From: Xanthomonas cissicola
GTDB lineage: Bacteria; Pseudomonadota; Gammaproteobacteria; Xanthomonadales; Xanthomonadaceae
Assembly: GCF_008801575.1 (NCBI RefSeq)
Contig: NZ_VZPL01000016.1
Span: 1 to 64,000, forward strand
DNA length: 64,000 nt
Direction: 5' to 3'
Part shown: piece by piece, positions 1 to 10,456 of the stretch
Position numbering within the stretch: the stretch's first letter is position 1
Layout: every line of letters begins with the position of its first letter
Position numbers and translations under genes: made by a program
The notes under the pieces: generated by a model
Databases searched by the model: none
Told to the model about the DNA's origin: nothing
What the model saw: the letters and a program-made list of their open reading frames with translations, nothing else

Positions 1-65
1 GGCTGGCTGGCCTGCTCAACCGCGCCACGCTTGAACTCGGCAGTGAACTTCCTGCGCTTTGACAT
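1..65 (-). CDS. IS3-family transposase OrfA, N-terminus (cut by window edge)
   Basis: Only the first 21 codons are present; the gene runs off the left edge. The translation begins MSKRRKFTAEFKRGAVEQAS, the typical start of an IS3-family OrfA helix-turn-helix protein that binds the element ends. A Shine-Dalgarno AGGAG lies seven bases before the ATG. OrfA normally works with an OrfB DDE integrase made by frameshifting; OrfB would lie outside this window. The call rests on a short but characteristic N-terminus. Confidence 0.8.
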   Translation of the reverse strand, partial: MSKRRKFTAEFKRGAVEQASQ

Positions 66-136
66 GAACACTCCTCATGGCCTTGATCGGCCTTCTTGTA
101 AGTGTCCGTGAAAACGGGGGTGAACCCGGTTGCCCA
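1..136 (-). mobile_element. IS3-like insertion sequence, upstream end (partial)
   Basis: The OrfA start is preceded on the minus strand by a short leader and a C-rich stretch, CCCCCGTTTTCACGGACAC, which resembles IS3-family terminal inverted repeats. The outer end is placed near 130-136 by inference, because the other end and the target duplication are not in the window. The element sits about 160 bp past the end of the GH127 gene, so it marks one border of the polysaccharide locus. Confidence 0.6.
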
Positions 137-292
137 GCGCGACCGAGAGGGTGGGTTCCGGGGCGTAGATGACCAAGTCGCGCGTGACAGGCCAGCGGAA
201 GCGAAAGGCCAGCGGCGCCCGATGATGCGCAGTTGCGCGATGCTTGTCGGCGTGCGACATGCGTGCGGCGTCAACCACGCTGCCTGCGCCAC

Positions 293-2668
293 TCACGCCG
301 ATGCCAACGCCCAACACCCAAACGCAGGCCCGGCCGAGTAGCCTTTCTCCGGTTCGATACGAATCTTCAAGGTGGCGCGGCCGGCCACTGCTGCCGGCAA
401 AGCGTAATCCACATCGACGAAATCCAGGCCGCGGTTGCCATCCAGGCGTTCGTTGGCGATGAGTTCGCCGTCGGCGAGGATGCGGAAGCGGCGGCGGGTT
501 TCGTCGCCCCAGTAGCGCAGGCGCAGGATGCGGGCCTGGGCGGTATTGCGCAGGGTGAAGGCCATGAAGCCGCCGGTACGCACGTCGCGGCCGGGCCGGC
601 GGCGGTAGCTGAGCGGGTTGGAATTTTCCCCCTGCAGTGCATGCGCCTTTTCGGAGGCTTCATCGCCCAACGCGATGCGATCGAGTGCGCGGTTGTCGAG
701 TGCGTCTTGCTTCGCCTCTGCTGCCGCCTGTTCGGCCTGGCGTTGTTGCCATGCGGCGGCGTCGCGGTGTTCCAGGTAGACCGCGCTGCGGCGGTCGAAT
801 TGGGCGTAGAACGGCGAAAACTGCCACTGCTGCGCGCCATCGGTGTAAACGAAGGCTGGCTTGCCCGGCGCTGGCTGCAGGCGTTGCAGAACTTCCTGGC
901 CGCCGATCAATGCCGGGGTCTTGCCCGACCACGGCTTGGCGGCATCTCCCAGATCCACGGCGAGCACCAGCGGGCCGCGCAGCACCGAGACCCAGGCGGG
1001 ATCGTCCGGGGTGGATTCCAGGCGCAGCGGCATATCGAACGACAGGCTCAGGGTATCGCCGGGCTGCCAGACGCGCGTGATGCGTAGATAGCCATCGCTG
1101 GCGCTGCCATCGACAGGTTGGCCATTGAGTTGCAGGTGCGGTTGTTGCGCCCAACCCGGCACGCGCAGTGCGAGCGTGCGTTGCGCTGGCGGCGCGCCAT
1201 CGATGCGCAGCGAGGCGCTGCCCTGCTCCGGCAAGGCGCTGTGCAAGGTCATGTTTAGCCCGGCGGCGTCGCGCACCGTGGAGGGCACGTATAAGTTGAC
1301 GTAGACGCCCTGCCCGTCCTGCCAGTAGATGGAATCGCCGAACTGCGCGTGCGCTTCCATGCCGCTGCCGACGCAGCACCAGAAATCGTCGAACGGCGAC
1401 GACCAACCACGCGCTTCGCCGGCCAGCAGCGGCGTCATGTAGGTAAACATGCCGGTGCGTGGATGCTGCTGTGCCATCACATGGTTGAGCAGCGTGCGCT
1501 CGTAGTAATCGAACAGCTCCGCCTGCGGGCCCCATTGATACAGGTGGCGGGTGAGCTTGAGCATGTTGTAGCTGGCGCAATGCTCGCAAGTCTGTTCGGT
1601 AAGGAATTTCGAGATGCTGTCCGGCTGCTGAAAATATTCGCGGTCGCCGTTGCCGCCGATCACATAGGTGTGGTGGTCGGCGACGGTGTGCCAGAAGAAG
1701 CGCGCTGCGGCGCCCGATGCGGCATCGCCGGTGACTTCGTACTCGCGCGCCAAACCGATCAGCTTGGGGATATTGGTATTGGAATGCTGGTGCACCAGTT
1801 CGTCGCGCTGGGCGATCAACGGGTCGAGCACGGCGTGATGATGCAGGCGCTGCGCCAGTGCCAGCCACTGCACATCGCCGGTTTGCACATGCAGTTCGAC
1901 GAACGATTCGTTGAGGCCGCCGAATTCGCACGACAGCACCTTTTGCAATTGTGCGTCGTCGAGCGCAGCGAAGACGCCCTGCAGGTAACCGGCCAGAGCC
2001 ACCGCCACCTGCAGCGCTTGCGCGTTATCGCAATGCGCATGCACGTCGAGCAGTCCGGCGAACAATTTGTGCCAGGTGTACAGCGGCGCCCAGCTGCCGT
2101 TGAGATAGAACGGCGCCGGGTCGATCTTGCCGCGCTTGAGCTCGTCGAAGACCGCGCGCCCGCTCTCGATCTGACCGGCTGCGTTCTTGCGTGTGAAGCC
2201 GGCCACATAGCCATCGCCGGCATGCGCCTGGCAGCGCGCCAATTCGCTGACCAGATACCCGGTGCGCGTGCGACACTGCGTATCGCCGGTTTGCGCGTGC
2301 ATCAGTGCCAGCGCACTGAGATAGTGGCCGAGCGTATGCCCGGCGATGGTGTCCGCTTCCCAACCGCCATAGGCTGGCGCCTTCGGGTCGAGGCCGGCGT
2401 ACAGCACGAAGTTGTGCAACAGCCGGTCCGGCTGCAGCCGCATCAGGTAGCGCCGGTTGGTCTGCAGCGCATCCAGGAACAACGATGGCGTGAGCCGGAC
2501 CTGGGCAAGCGGCACCGCGCGCACGCTGCCCGGTTGCGCAGCGTTGGCCTGGGCCGGAAAGCGCAGGAAGCCTGCAGCAACTGCCAGGCTGCTCCAGGCC
2601 AGAAAGCGCCGCCGCGACACCGATGGCGTGTGGTTGCAGGTCGGTTCGGGTGCATGCGTTTCCGTCAT
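293..2668 (-). CDS. GH127 beta-L-arabinofuranosidase (HypBA1-like), Tat-exported
   Basis: Glycoside hydrolase of family GH127 (DUF1680), expected to release L-arabinose from beta-L-arabinofuranosides such as those on plant hydroxyproline. The zinc site of the characterised Bifidobacterium HypBA1 is recognisable: Glu362 and Cys364 in CEHC, and Cys431-Cys432 in FWCCVGSG, one of which is the nucleophile in the family. Glu344 in GDREYF is a plausible acid/base. The N-terminus SRRRFLAW followed by a hydrophobic stretch indicates Tat export. Length (791 aa) exceeds HypBA1 (about 660). It is the last gene before the IS end and follows TonB receptor 1 by 145 bp on the same strand. A GH127 of this kind from X. 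euvesicatoria has, to my recollection, been studied on Hyp-arabinosides. The substrate here is inferred. Confidence 0.9.
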   Translation of the reverse strand: MTETHAPEPTCNHTPSVSRRRFLAWSSLAVAAGFLRFPAQANAAQPGSVRAVPLAQVRLTPSLFLDALQTNRRYLMRLQPDRLLHNFVLYAGLDPKAPAYGGWEADTIAGHTLGHYLSALALMHAQTGDTQCRTRTGYLVSELARCQAHAGDGYVAGFTRKNAAGQIESGRAVFDELKRGKIDPAPFYLNGSWAPLYTWHKLFAGLLDVHAHCDNAQALQVAVALAGYLQGVFAALDDAQLQKVLSCEFGGLNESFVELHVQTGDVQWLALAQRLHHHAVLDPLIAQRDELVHQHSNTNIPKLIGLAREYEVTGDAASGAAARFFWHTVADHHTYVIGGNGDREYFQQPDSISKFLTEQTCEHCASYNMLKLTRHLYQWGPQAELFDYYERTLLNHVMAQQHPRTGMFTYMTPLLAGEARGWSSPFDDFWCCVGSGMEAHAQFGDSIYWQDGQGVYVNLYVPSTVRDAAGLNMTLHSALPEQGSASLRIDGAPPAQRTLALRVPGWAQQPHLQLNGQPVDGSASDGYLRITRVWQPGDTLSLSFDMPLRLESTPDDPAWVSVLRGPLVLAVDLGDAAKPWSGKTPALIGGQEVLQRLQPAPGKPAFVYTDGAQQWQFSPFYAQFDRRSAVYLEHRDAAAWQQRQAEQAAAEAKQDALDNRALDRIALGDEASEKAHALQGENSNPLSYRRRPGRDVRTGGFMAFTLRNTAQARILRLRYWGDETRRRFRILADGELIANERLDGNRGLDFVDVDYALPAAVAGRATLKIRIEPEKGYSAGPAFGCWALASA

Positions 2669-2813
2669 GGGATCAGCTTAACTCCTGAAAGCGCGCACGC
2701 ATGCGCGCGTGGTCGCGACAACGTGATCGCAGCTCCCCTGGCAACGCTGGCCGTGGCATGGCATCTGCGCGACCGATCGCACCCGGCCGCGCAGCGCCGC
2801 AACAACGGCGCAC

Positions 2814-5708
2814 TCAGAACTTCACCGTCGCGCGTGCCCAATAGAAGCGGCCGAGCAGATCGTAGGTGGCCACGTCGGTGTTCGCATTTCCCACGTTGTT
2901 GGAGTAATACAACGGCGGCTGCTTGTTGGCGATGTTGTCCACACCAACTTCGAAGCGCGTATGCCATGGCTCCACGTTATAGCCAAGCTGCAGATTGTTG
3001 TAGATGTAGGCGCCGATATTGCGTACCACCGTCGGTTCGCTGGCATCGGCCGACAGGCTCTGGTCCGGATCCGAATTGCCGATGGCGGTATGCCCCACAT
3101 AACGGATGCGCCAGGTGGCGCTCCAGTCGTCCAGTGCCCAGCTGACCGTACCCAGTGCGCGCCAGCGCGGGAAATTGCCGTAGGCCTGGGTGTAGCGGCC
3201 CACGTTGTGGATGGTGACCGAGCTGGGGTCGGTGGTGTCGGGCAGCACGTCGTAACGGGTGAGATAGGTGCCGTTGAGGCCGGCGGTGACATTACCCCAT
3301 GCCATTGCAGGCAAGCGGTAGGTCAGGTTGAAGTCCATGCCCTTGGCCCATAGCTTGCCCAGATTGACGGTGGGCTCGGCGATGTAATTGATGGTGCCGT
3401 TGCCGTTGCGATGGATCAACGCGCAGAACGCGCTGGCCGAGTTGGCGAAGCACTGATTCAGCACCGTCTGCGCCGACACCGTGGTGATGGTGTCTTCCAG
3501 GTCGATGCGCCACCAGTCCGCGCTCAGCGACAGGCCGTCGATCCATTGCGGGTCGTAGACGAAGCCGACGTCGTAGGACTTGCCGGTTTCCGGCTTGAGC
3601 TGGTAGCCCGCCACTGCCGCGCCGGAGACCTTGCCCGACACCTGCCCGTCCGATTGCTGGTAGCTGCCATCGGTGGGCACATTGGCGCAGGCCACCATGT
3701 TGCCGCCGGTGTAGCCGTTGCACGGGTCATTGACGGTGGCCGCGTCGCCGGCCACGCCGGCATACAGCTCGTTGATGTTGGGTGCGCGAAATACCTGCGA
3801 GACGGTGCCGCGCAACAACAGGTTTTCAATGGGGCGGTATTCCAGCGAGAGCTTGCTATTGGTCTTGCTGCCCACCGAGCTGTAGTCGGAAAAACGCGTG
3901 CCGATCGTGATGTTCAGCGCATTGATGCCAGGCAGATCCTTGAGCAGCGGGAACAGTGCTTCGGCATAGGCTTCCTTGACATCGAAACTTCCGCTCAAGC
4001 TGGACGAACAGAATTCGATTACGCCGCACAGCCCGTTTTCATCGCCGGTCCACAGCGGGTCCGAGGCAGTGGTGGAGCGTTCCTTGCGGTACGACATGCC
4101 GGCCGCCAGGCTGGCCTCGCCGGCCGGCAACGCGAACAACGTGCCGTTGGCATTGGCCTCGAATTGCTTGACCGTGTACACGCTGGTGACGATGGGGTTG
4201 ACCACCATGCCCTGCAACGTGGCCAGGTTGGAGCTGTCGTTGAGGTTGAAGAAATTCAACGGCGTGCAGCCGGCAATCGCTGCGCCTGCGCTGCCGCATT
4301 TGACCGTGCCGTCGCTGTCCAGGAACGATGGGCCGATGGCTTGATTGAACGCGGCATAGTCGAGAAAGCCGTTGTTGATCGACTTTTGCTTGACCTTGCC
4401 GTAATTGAAGGTGGCATCCCACTGCCAGGAACTGTCGCCGAAGCGGCCGCGCAAGCCGGGGCTGATCTGGAAGTTGTAGGTGTTGTACTGATAGCTGCGA
4501 TTGCCCAGCACGGTGGCGCGCGTGTTGAGGTCGTTGTAGGAGGTGCCGGTGCTGCGATCGGTGCCGAAATTGACGCCGAACGGGTTGTAGTAACTCTGCG
4601 CCGACACCAGGATGTTGTCGCCATTGGAGAAAATCGGAATCGGCGCAATGATCGATGCCGATTCGGTTTTACTGAACCAGGTGTTGACGTAGCCCTCGAC
4701 GCTGTCGCTGAAGCGGTACGTGCCCAGCAAAAAAGCGTTGGTGCGTTTTTGCGGGGTCTGCAACAGGTTGAATGGCTGGTAGTTGTACGAGTCTGCGCTA
4801 GCGTTGTAACAATGGAAATCGCCCGGGCCGGCGCGGCCGCTGACACCGCTGTTGAGGGTGACGCGCCCGCAGCCATTGGATTGTGCAAGCAACTGCGATT
4901 GATCCGACCCATCATTGAAGTTGACCGAGCCGGTGGGCGTGGCGGAGGAGCCCTGCTTCACCGGTTGGCCATTGGTCAGCGCAAGCGCGTCCTTGGAGTA
5001 ATCGCGCGCCGCTGCCGAGACGGCATCGATGTTGTGATACGACAGGCCGCCGATCAGGCTGCCGCGCTCCCAGGTCCTGCCGGCGGTCAAGGTGAAGTTA
5101 CGGCGGTTGCCATCGCCCTCGCTGCTGGTGCCGAAGTCGCTGCTGAACTGCACGCCGTCGAAGCGCGAGCGCAGGATGAAGTTGACCACCCCGCCGATCG
5201 CATCGGAGCCGTACACCGCAGAGGCGCCGTCGCTGAGCACCTCGATGCGTTCGATCATGCTGGAAGGAATGGCGTTGACGTCGTTGTAAGCCAGGCGGAT
5301 GCCGTTGACCAGCACCAACGTGCGCTTATCGCCCAGGCCGCGCAGCGAGATCGCCGAGGCGCCGGTGCCGCCGCCGTTGTTGGTATAGGGATTGGTGGCA
5401 TTGCCGGCGATGGATGGCAATTCCTGCAGCAGATCGCCCACGGTCGCCTTGCCGGTGGCAGCGATCTGTTCCTGGCTCACGATGACCACCGGATTGGCGG
5501 TTTCGGTATCCACGCGACGCAGGCGCGAGCCGGTGACGACCACGCTGTCCAGCGTCTGCGTCGCATCGCCACCAGCAGCCTGCTGCGCAGACACCGGCGC
5601 AACGGCACCTGCCGACAGCGCCAGCAACAGCGCGGTAGTGAGCATGCTCGGTAACGGCCGCGTGGTGGCGCTGATCGTGCGGGAGAGAGGCAACGGCAAC
5701 ATCGGCAT
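2814..5708 (-). CDS. TonB-dependent receptor 1 (oligosaccharide/glycopeptide uptake)
   Basis: Outer-membrane TonB-dependent transporter of about 964 aa. After a signal peptide ending near VSAQQ come a TonB-box-like segment (TLDSVVVTGSRLRR), the plug domain (GDLLQELPS, then SLRGLGDKRTLVLVNGIRL and YGSDAIGGVVNFILR) and a long beta-barrel ending in a C-terminal phenylalanine (WARATVKF). No STN signalling domain is seen. The ATG was chosen because AGGAG lies six bases upstream; the open frame extends further but without signal-peptide character. It lies between an S9 peptidase and GH127, so its ligand is probably an arabinosylated Hyp oligosaccharide or glycopeptide (inference). It is a paralogue of the receptor at 15221-18037. 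Confidence 0.92.
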   Translation of the reverse strand: MPMLPLPLSRTISATTRPLPSMLTTALLLALSAGAVAPVSAQQAAGGDATQTLDSVVVTGSRLRRVDTETANPVVIVSQEQIAATGKATVGDLLQELPSIAGNATNPYTNNGGGTGASAISLRGLGDKRTLVLVNGIRLAYNDVNAIPSSMIERIEVLSDGASAVYGSDAIGGVVNFILRSRFDGVQFSSDFGTSSEGDGNRRNFTLTAGRTWERGSLIGGLSYHNIDAVSAAARDYSKDALALTNGQPVKQGSSATPTGSVNFNDGSDQSQLLAQSNGCGRVTLNSGVSGRAGPGDFHCYNASADSYNYQPFNLLQTPQKRTNAFLLGTYRFSDSVEGYVNTWFSKTESASIIAPIPIFSNGDNILVSAQSYYNPFGVNFGTDRSTGTSYNDLNTRATVLGNRSYQYNTYNFQISPGLRGRFGDSSWQWDATFNYGKVKQKSINNGFLDYAAFNQAIGPSFLDSDGTVKCGSAGAAIAGCTPLNFFNLNDSSNLATLQGMVVNPIVTSVYTVKQFEANANGTLFALPAGEASLAAGMSYRKERSTTASDPLWTGDENGLCGVIEFCSSSLSGSFDVKEAYAEALFPLLKDLPGINALNITIGTRFSDYSSVGSKTNSKLSLEYRPIENLLLRGTVSQVFRAPNINELYAGVAGDAATVNDPCNGYTGGNMVACANVPTDGSYQQSDGQVSGKVSGAAVAGYQLKPETGKSYDVGFVYDPQWIDGLSLSADWWRIDLEDTITTVSAQTVLNQCFANSASAFCALIHRNGNGTINYIAEPTVNLGKLWAKGMDFNLTYRLPAMAWGNVTAGLNGTYLTRYDVLPDTTDPSSVTIHNVGRYTQAYGNFPRWRALGTVSWALDDWSATWRIRYVGHTAIGNSDPDQSLSADASEPTVVRNIGAYIYNNLQLGYNVEPWHTRFEVGVDNIANKQPPLYYSNNVGNANTDVATYDLLGRFYWARATVKF

Positions 5709-6007
5709 GCAGGGCTCCTGAGTGTTACGAAAGACAAACCGTGGGCAATACCTGCCCGTGCCGGCGTACAGCGGCGCAGGGCGACGTAGATGGCAGACGC
5801 ACGCTGCAGCGAAACCGCTGGCAACGCTCGTGTTGCAGACACGCAGACAACATGCGACGCAGGCGACCGAACAGTCGCGCAGCAACGCGTGTTGCAGGAA
5901 GGTGGTGCATTCCACACTGGATGCGCTTATGCGCTCCAGTTTTCATCAGTTGGTCACAATGTGCCTGTGCGCAGACGCTACGTCTTGTCGCATTTGGCGA
6001 ACGCGCA

Positions 6008-6023
6008 TGCGGAAAACAGCATG
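6008..6023 (+). promoter_or_regulatory. Candidate operator, TGCGGAAA family (receptor 1)
   Basis: TGCGGAAAACAGCATG, 300 bp upstream of the receptor 1 start. It matches the Hyp-operon copy TGCGGAAATCCGCACA at positions 1-8, 10, and 12-14. This is the weaker class of site, with only partial dyad symmetry. Its role is inferred from recurrence of the motif. Confidence 0.4.
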
Positions 6024-6130
6024 GTTCGCAACTGAACGATCAAGCGTGGCGGCAGGAGCGCGCTCGAGCCCGCACGCAATGCGCACGGCTGTGCGCGATT
6101 GCGGTGCGGATGAAGCCGACAAGGATTCGC

Positions 6131-6171
6131 GCGCGAACCGGCGCATCGAGCTCGGATGCGCCGGTTCGCGC
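6131..6171 (-). terminator. Perfect 17-bp hairpin after the S9 gene
   Basis: The arms GCGCGAACCGGCGCATC and GATGCGCCGGTTCGCGC are exact inverse complements separated by a 7-base loop. The hairpin starts 38 bp past the S9 peptidase stop on the minus strand. There is no T-run, so it is more likely a 3-prime-end stabiliser or a weak terminator than a classical intrinsic terminator. Confidence 0.5.
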
Positions 6172-6208
6172 GATCAAATCGACGGATGCCACCCGCAGCG
6201 CACGTGCA

Positions 6209-8542
<2,334 letters not shown>

Positions 8543-8869
8543 CTGTGACCTCACGGAAGGTTTGAGAAGACAGCATGGCGTTGATGGACGATGGCCGAGC
8601 CGCTGACTGCAACCGCAGCGACAGACACACACCAAGGACGGTGCGGCAGGCCGCCAGGGAGAGCAGGCGCGCCTGCGATACGAATGCGAAACCTCTCCTG
8701 GCCATGCGGGGTCAGGCGCATCAGCGCGACTGAAACACCTAGGACACGTTCGCAAGGCACGCGCGGCCAGTACGCGGAAGCTACTTCGTCAGACCCCAAC
8801 AGTGCACTCCACCGCCTGCGCACCGTCCGCCATCGTTCCACTGCCGCACGCAGCGCTTGGTCAGCTGCG
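8543..8869. other. Gap between S9 peptidase and GH43 gene
   Basis: A 327-bp stretch between two minus-strand genes. I see no credible gene, no copy of the TGCGGAAA motif and no clear hairpin. It may carry a separate promoter for the S9 peptidase. Confidence 0.5.
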
Positions 8870-10456
8870 TCACGGCGCATCGCACCGCTTGCTGTCAGCG
8901 GCCGTGGCAGATGGCAGGCGTTGTGGCTGGGGGGCCAGCACTTCCCATTCCTGTACTGCCAGCGCGGCGTAGCTGGCAGCACCGCCAGAGGCGTCCATGA
9001 CCACACGTACGCAACGTGTCGTCACCGGCGCGAACGACACCGCTTCGTCGTGGTCGGGACGCGTGCCATACCGATCGCGCGGCTGCACGGGCTGCCATCG
9101 CCCAGCATGACGGTATTCCAGATGCCAACGCGCTGGCGGTGCCACGCCGACATCGGCGCCTGCCGGGTGATCGGCCCAGAACACGATGCGCGTGCGATCC
9201 ACGGTGATCGGTTGCGCCCAGCTGTATTGCAGCCATTGCTGCGGTGGATTGTTCTCCGTCCAGCTGGCCCACATCTCCGGTGGCAATGGATTGGCCTTGA
9301 CGACGCCATCGTTGAGCGCGGCGATCCAGTACTGCACCGGAATATCCGGGCCATTGGACGCGGTTGCGTAGGCCGATGGCGCTTGATTGCGCACGGGCGG
9401 CGCGGGAGGCGTGGGACGCCGCGTCGGCACCACCGTGCGGATGCTGGCCGGTTGGGTGCTGTCGTCCCATTCCAGCCGGTCGATCGCCACGCTGCGGCGG
9501 AAATGCCCGCCGCCCTGCGCATCGGCGGTGTGATACACCAGATACCACTGCCGCTGAAATTCGACGATACCCGGATGCGAGGTGGTGGAGGACACCGGCG
9601 GCAACACGATGCCGCGGTACGTCCACGGCCCCAGCGGTGTTGGTGCGCTCGCGTAGGCGATGCAGGCGTGATACAGCGTGGGCGTGCATGGCGAAAGACG
9701 TCCGGCATTGTTGGCCGCATACGCCAGGTAGTAGGTGCCGTTGCGCTTGAACAGCCAGGGCGCTTCGAAATAACCGTCCAGCGTGTCCACCAGGACCGGG
9801 GTGCCCTTGAAAGTGACCATGTCGCGCTGCAGCTCCACGCCGTACAACGCGCCGAAGGTGCCCCAATACAGATACACCCGCCCATCGTCGTCGACCATCA
9901 CGGTCGGATCGATGTTCTGGATGTCGTTGCGGCCCGGCACCGATTGCGAGACCACCGGACCTTGCGGGTGCGCATCGGTCCACGGGCCAAGCGGACTGTC
10001 GGCCACCGCCACGCCGATCGCGAATGGGTCGGCATTGGGCGAATCGCGCTGCTGCACCGGCGCATACAGGTAATAGCGCCCATCCGGGCCCTGCACGATC
10101 TGGGACGCGTAGGCATACCGCTTGTCTGCCCAGGCAAAGACCTGCCGGGGCCGCAGCAGATCGCGGTAGTGGGTCCAGTCGCCGCTGGCCGGATCACTGC
10201 TGACGAACAGTTGCCAGCCAGGCATGACGAACGCATTGAGATTGGGAGCCGCGGTGTCGCGGCCGGCAATGATGTACAGCTTGCCATCGGCCACCAGCGG
10301 CGCAGGGTCGGCGGAATATTCGCTGCCATCGGCGAGGATGGGGTTGCCGGGTGCGTGCAGCCGCGTTCCCTGCGGCAGCTGCATGGCACAGGCCGGAACG
10401 CTGGCCAGCAATAACCCGCAGGCCAACACCGGCAACCGTGAGAACGTACGCATCAT
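8870..10456 (-). CDS. GH43 alpha-L-arabinofuranosidase-like enzyme with C-terminal F5/8-type domain
   Basis: Five-bladed-propeller glycoside hydrolase, about 528 aa with a signal peptide. The GH43 triad is visible: base Asp50 in YSADPAP, Asp183 in NIDPTVM and acid Glu231 in GYFEAPWL. After the propeller, from about residue 390, comes a discoidin (F5/8 type C)-like domain (VQYWIAALNDG, then WLQYSWAQPITVDR) closely resembling one in the neighbouring GH121-like protein. The ATG overlaps the GH121 stop as ATGA, so the two are translationally coupled and probably act together. In X. euvesicatoria a GH43 beside GH121 and GH127 has, as I recall, been assigned to the alpha-linked arabinose of extensin Hyp-arabinans; the same role is likely here. 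Confidence 0.88.
   Translation of the reverse strand: MMRTFSRLPVLACGLLLASVPACAMQLPQGTRLHAPGNPILADGSEYSADPAPLVADGKLYIIAGRDTAAPNLNAFVMPGWQLFVSSDPASGDWTHYRDLLRPRQVFAWADKRYAYASQIVQGPDGRYYLYAPVQQRDSPNADPFAIGVAVADSPLGPWTDAHPQGPVVSQSVPGRNDIQNIDPTVMVDDDGRVYLYWGTFGALYGVELQRDMVTFKGTPVLVDTLDGYFEAPWLFKRNGTYYLAYAANNAGRLSPCTPTLYHACIAYASAPTPLGPWTYRGIVLPPVSSTTSHPGIVEFQRQWYLVYHTADAQGGGHFRRSVAIDRLEWDDSTQPASIRTVVPTRRPTPPAPPVRNQAPSAYATASNGPDIPVQYWIAALNDGVVKANPLPPEMWASWTENNPPQQWLQYSWAQPITVDRTRIVFWADHPAGADVGVAPPARWHLEYRHAGRWQPVQPRDRYGTRPDHDEAVSFAPVTTRCVRVVMDASGGAASYAALAVQEWEVLAPQPQRLPSATAADSKRCDAP

Larger units (their letters stand above)
5709..6208. other. Intergenic leader of TonB receptor 1
   Basis: No gene is supported in this 500-bp stretch. 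It should hold the promoter of receptor 1, and it contains a copy of the TGCGGAAA motif and, next to the S9 gene, a perfect 17-bp hairpin. Both are listed separately. Confidence 0.7.

Noticed and set aside
3411..5654. Long plus-strand open frame (747 codons) opposite TonB receptor 1
   Set aside because: It mirrors the receptor codons in GC-rich DNA, has no ribosome site or recognisable domain, and has antisense-type composition. The same applies to plus-strand frames at 1349-3145, 30504-32075, 34037-35338 and 36541-38289.
5709..6208. Plant-inducible-promoter (PIP) box, TTCGC-N15-TTCGC
   Set aside because: Isolated TTCGC words occur near 6025, 6126 and 6165, but not with the required spacing. 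No PIP box was found in the locus promoters I checked by eye.
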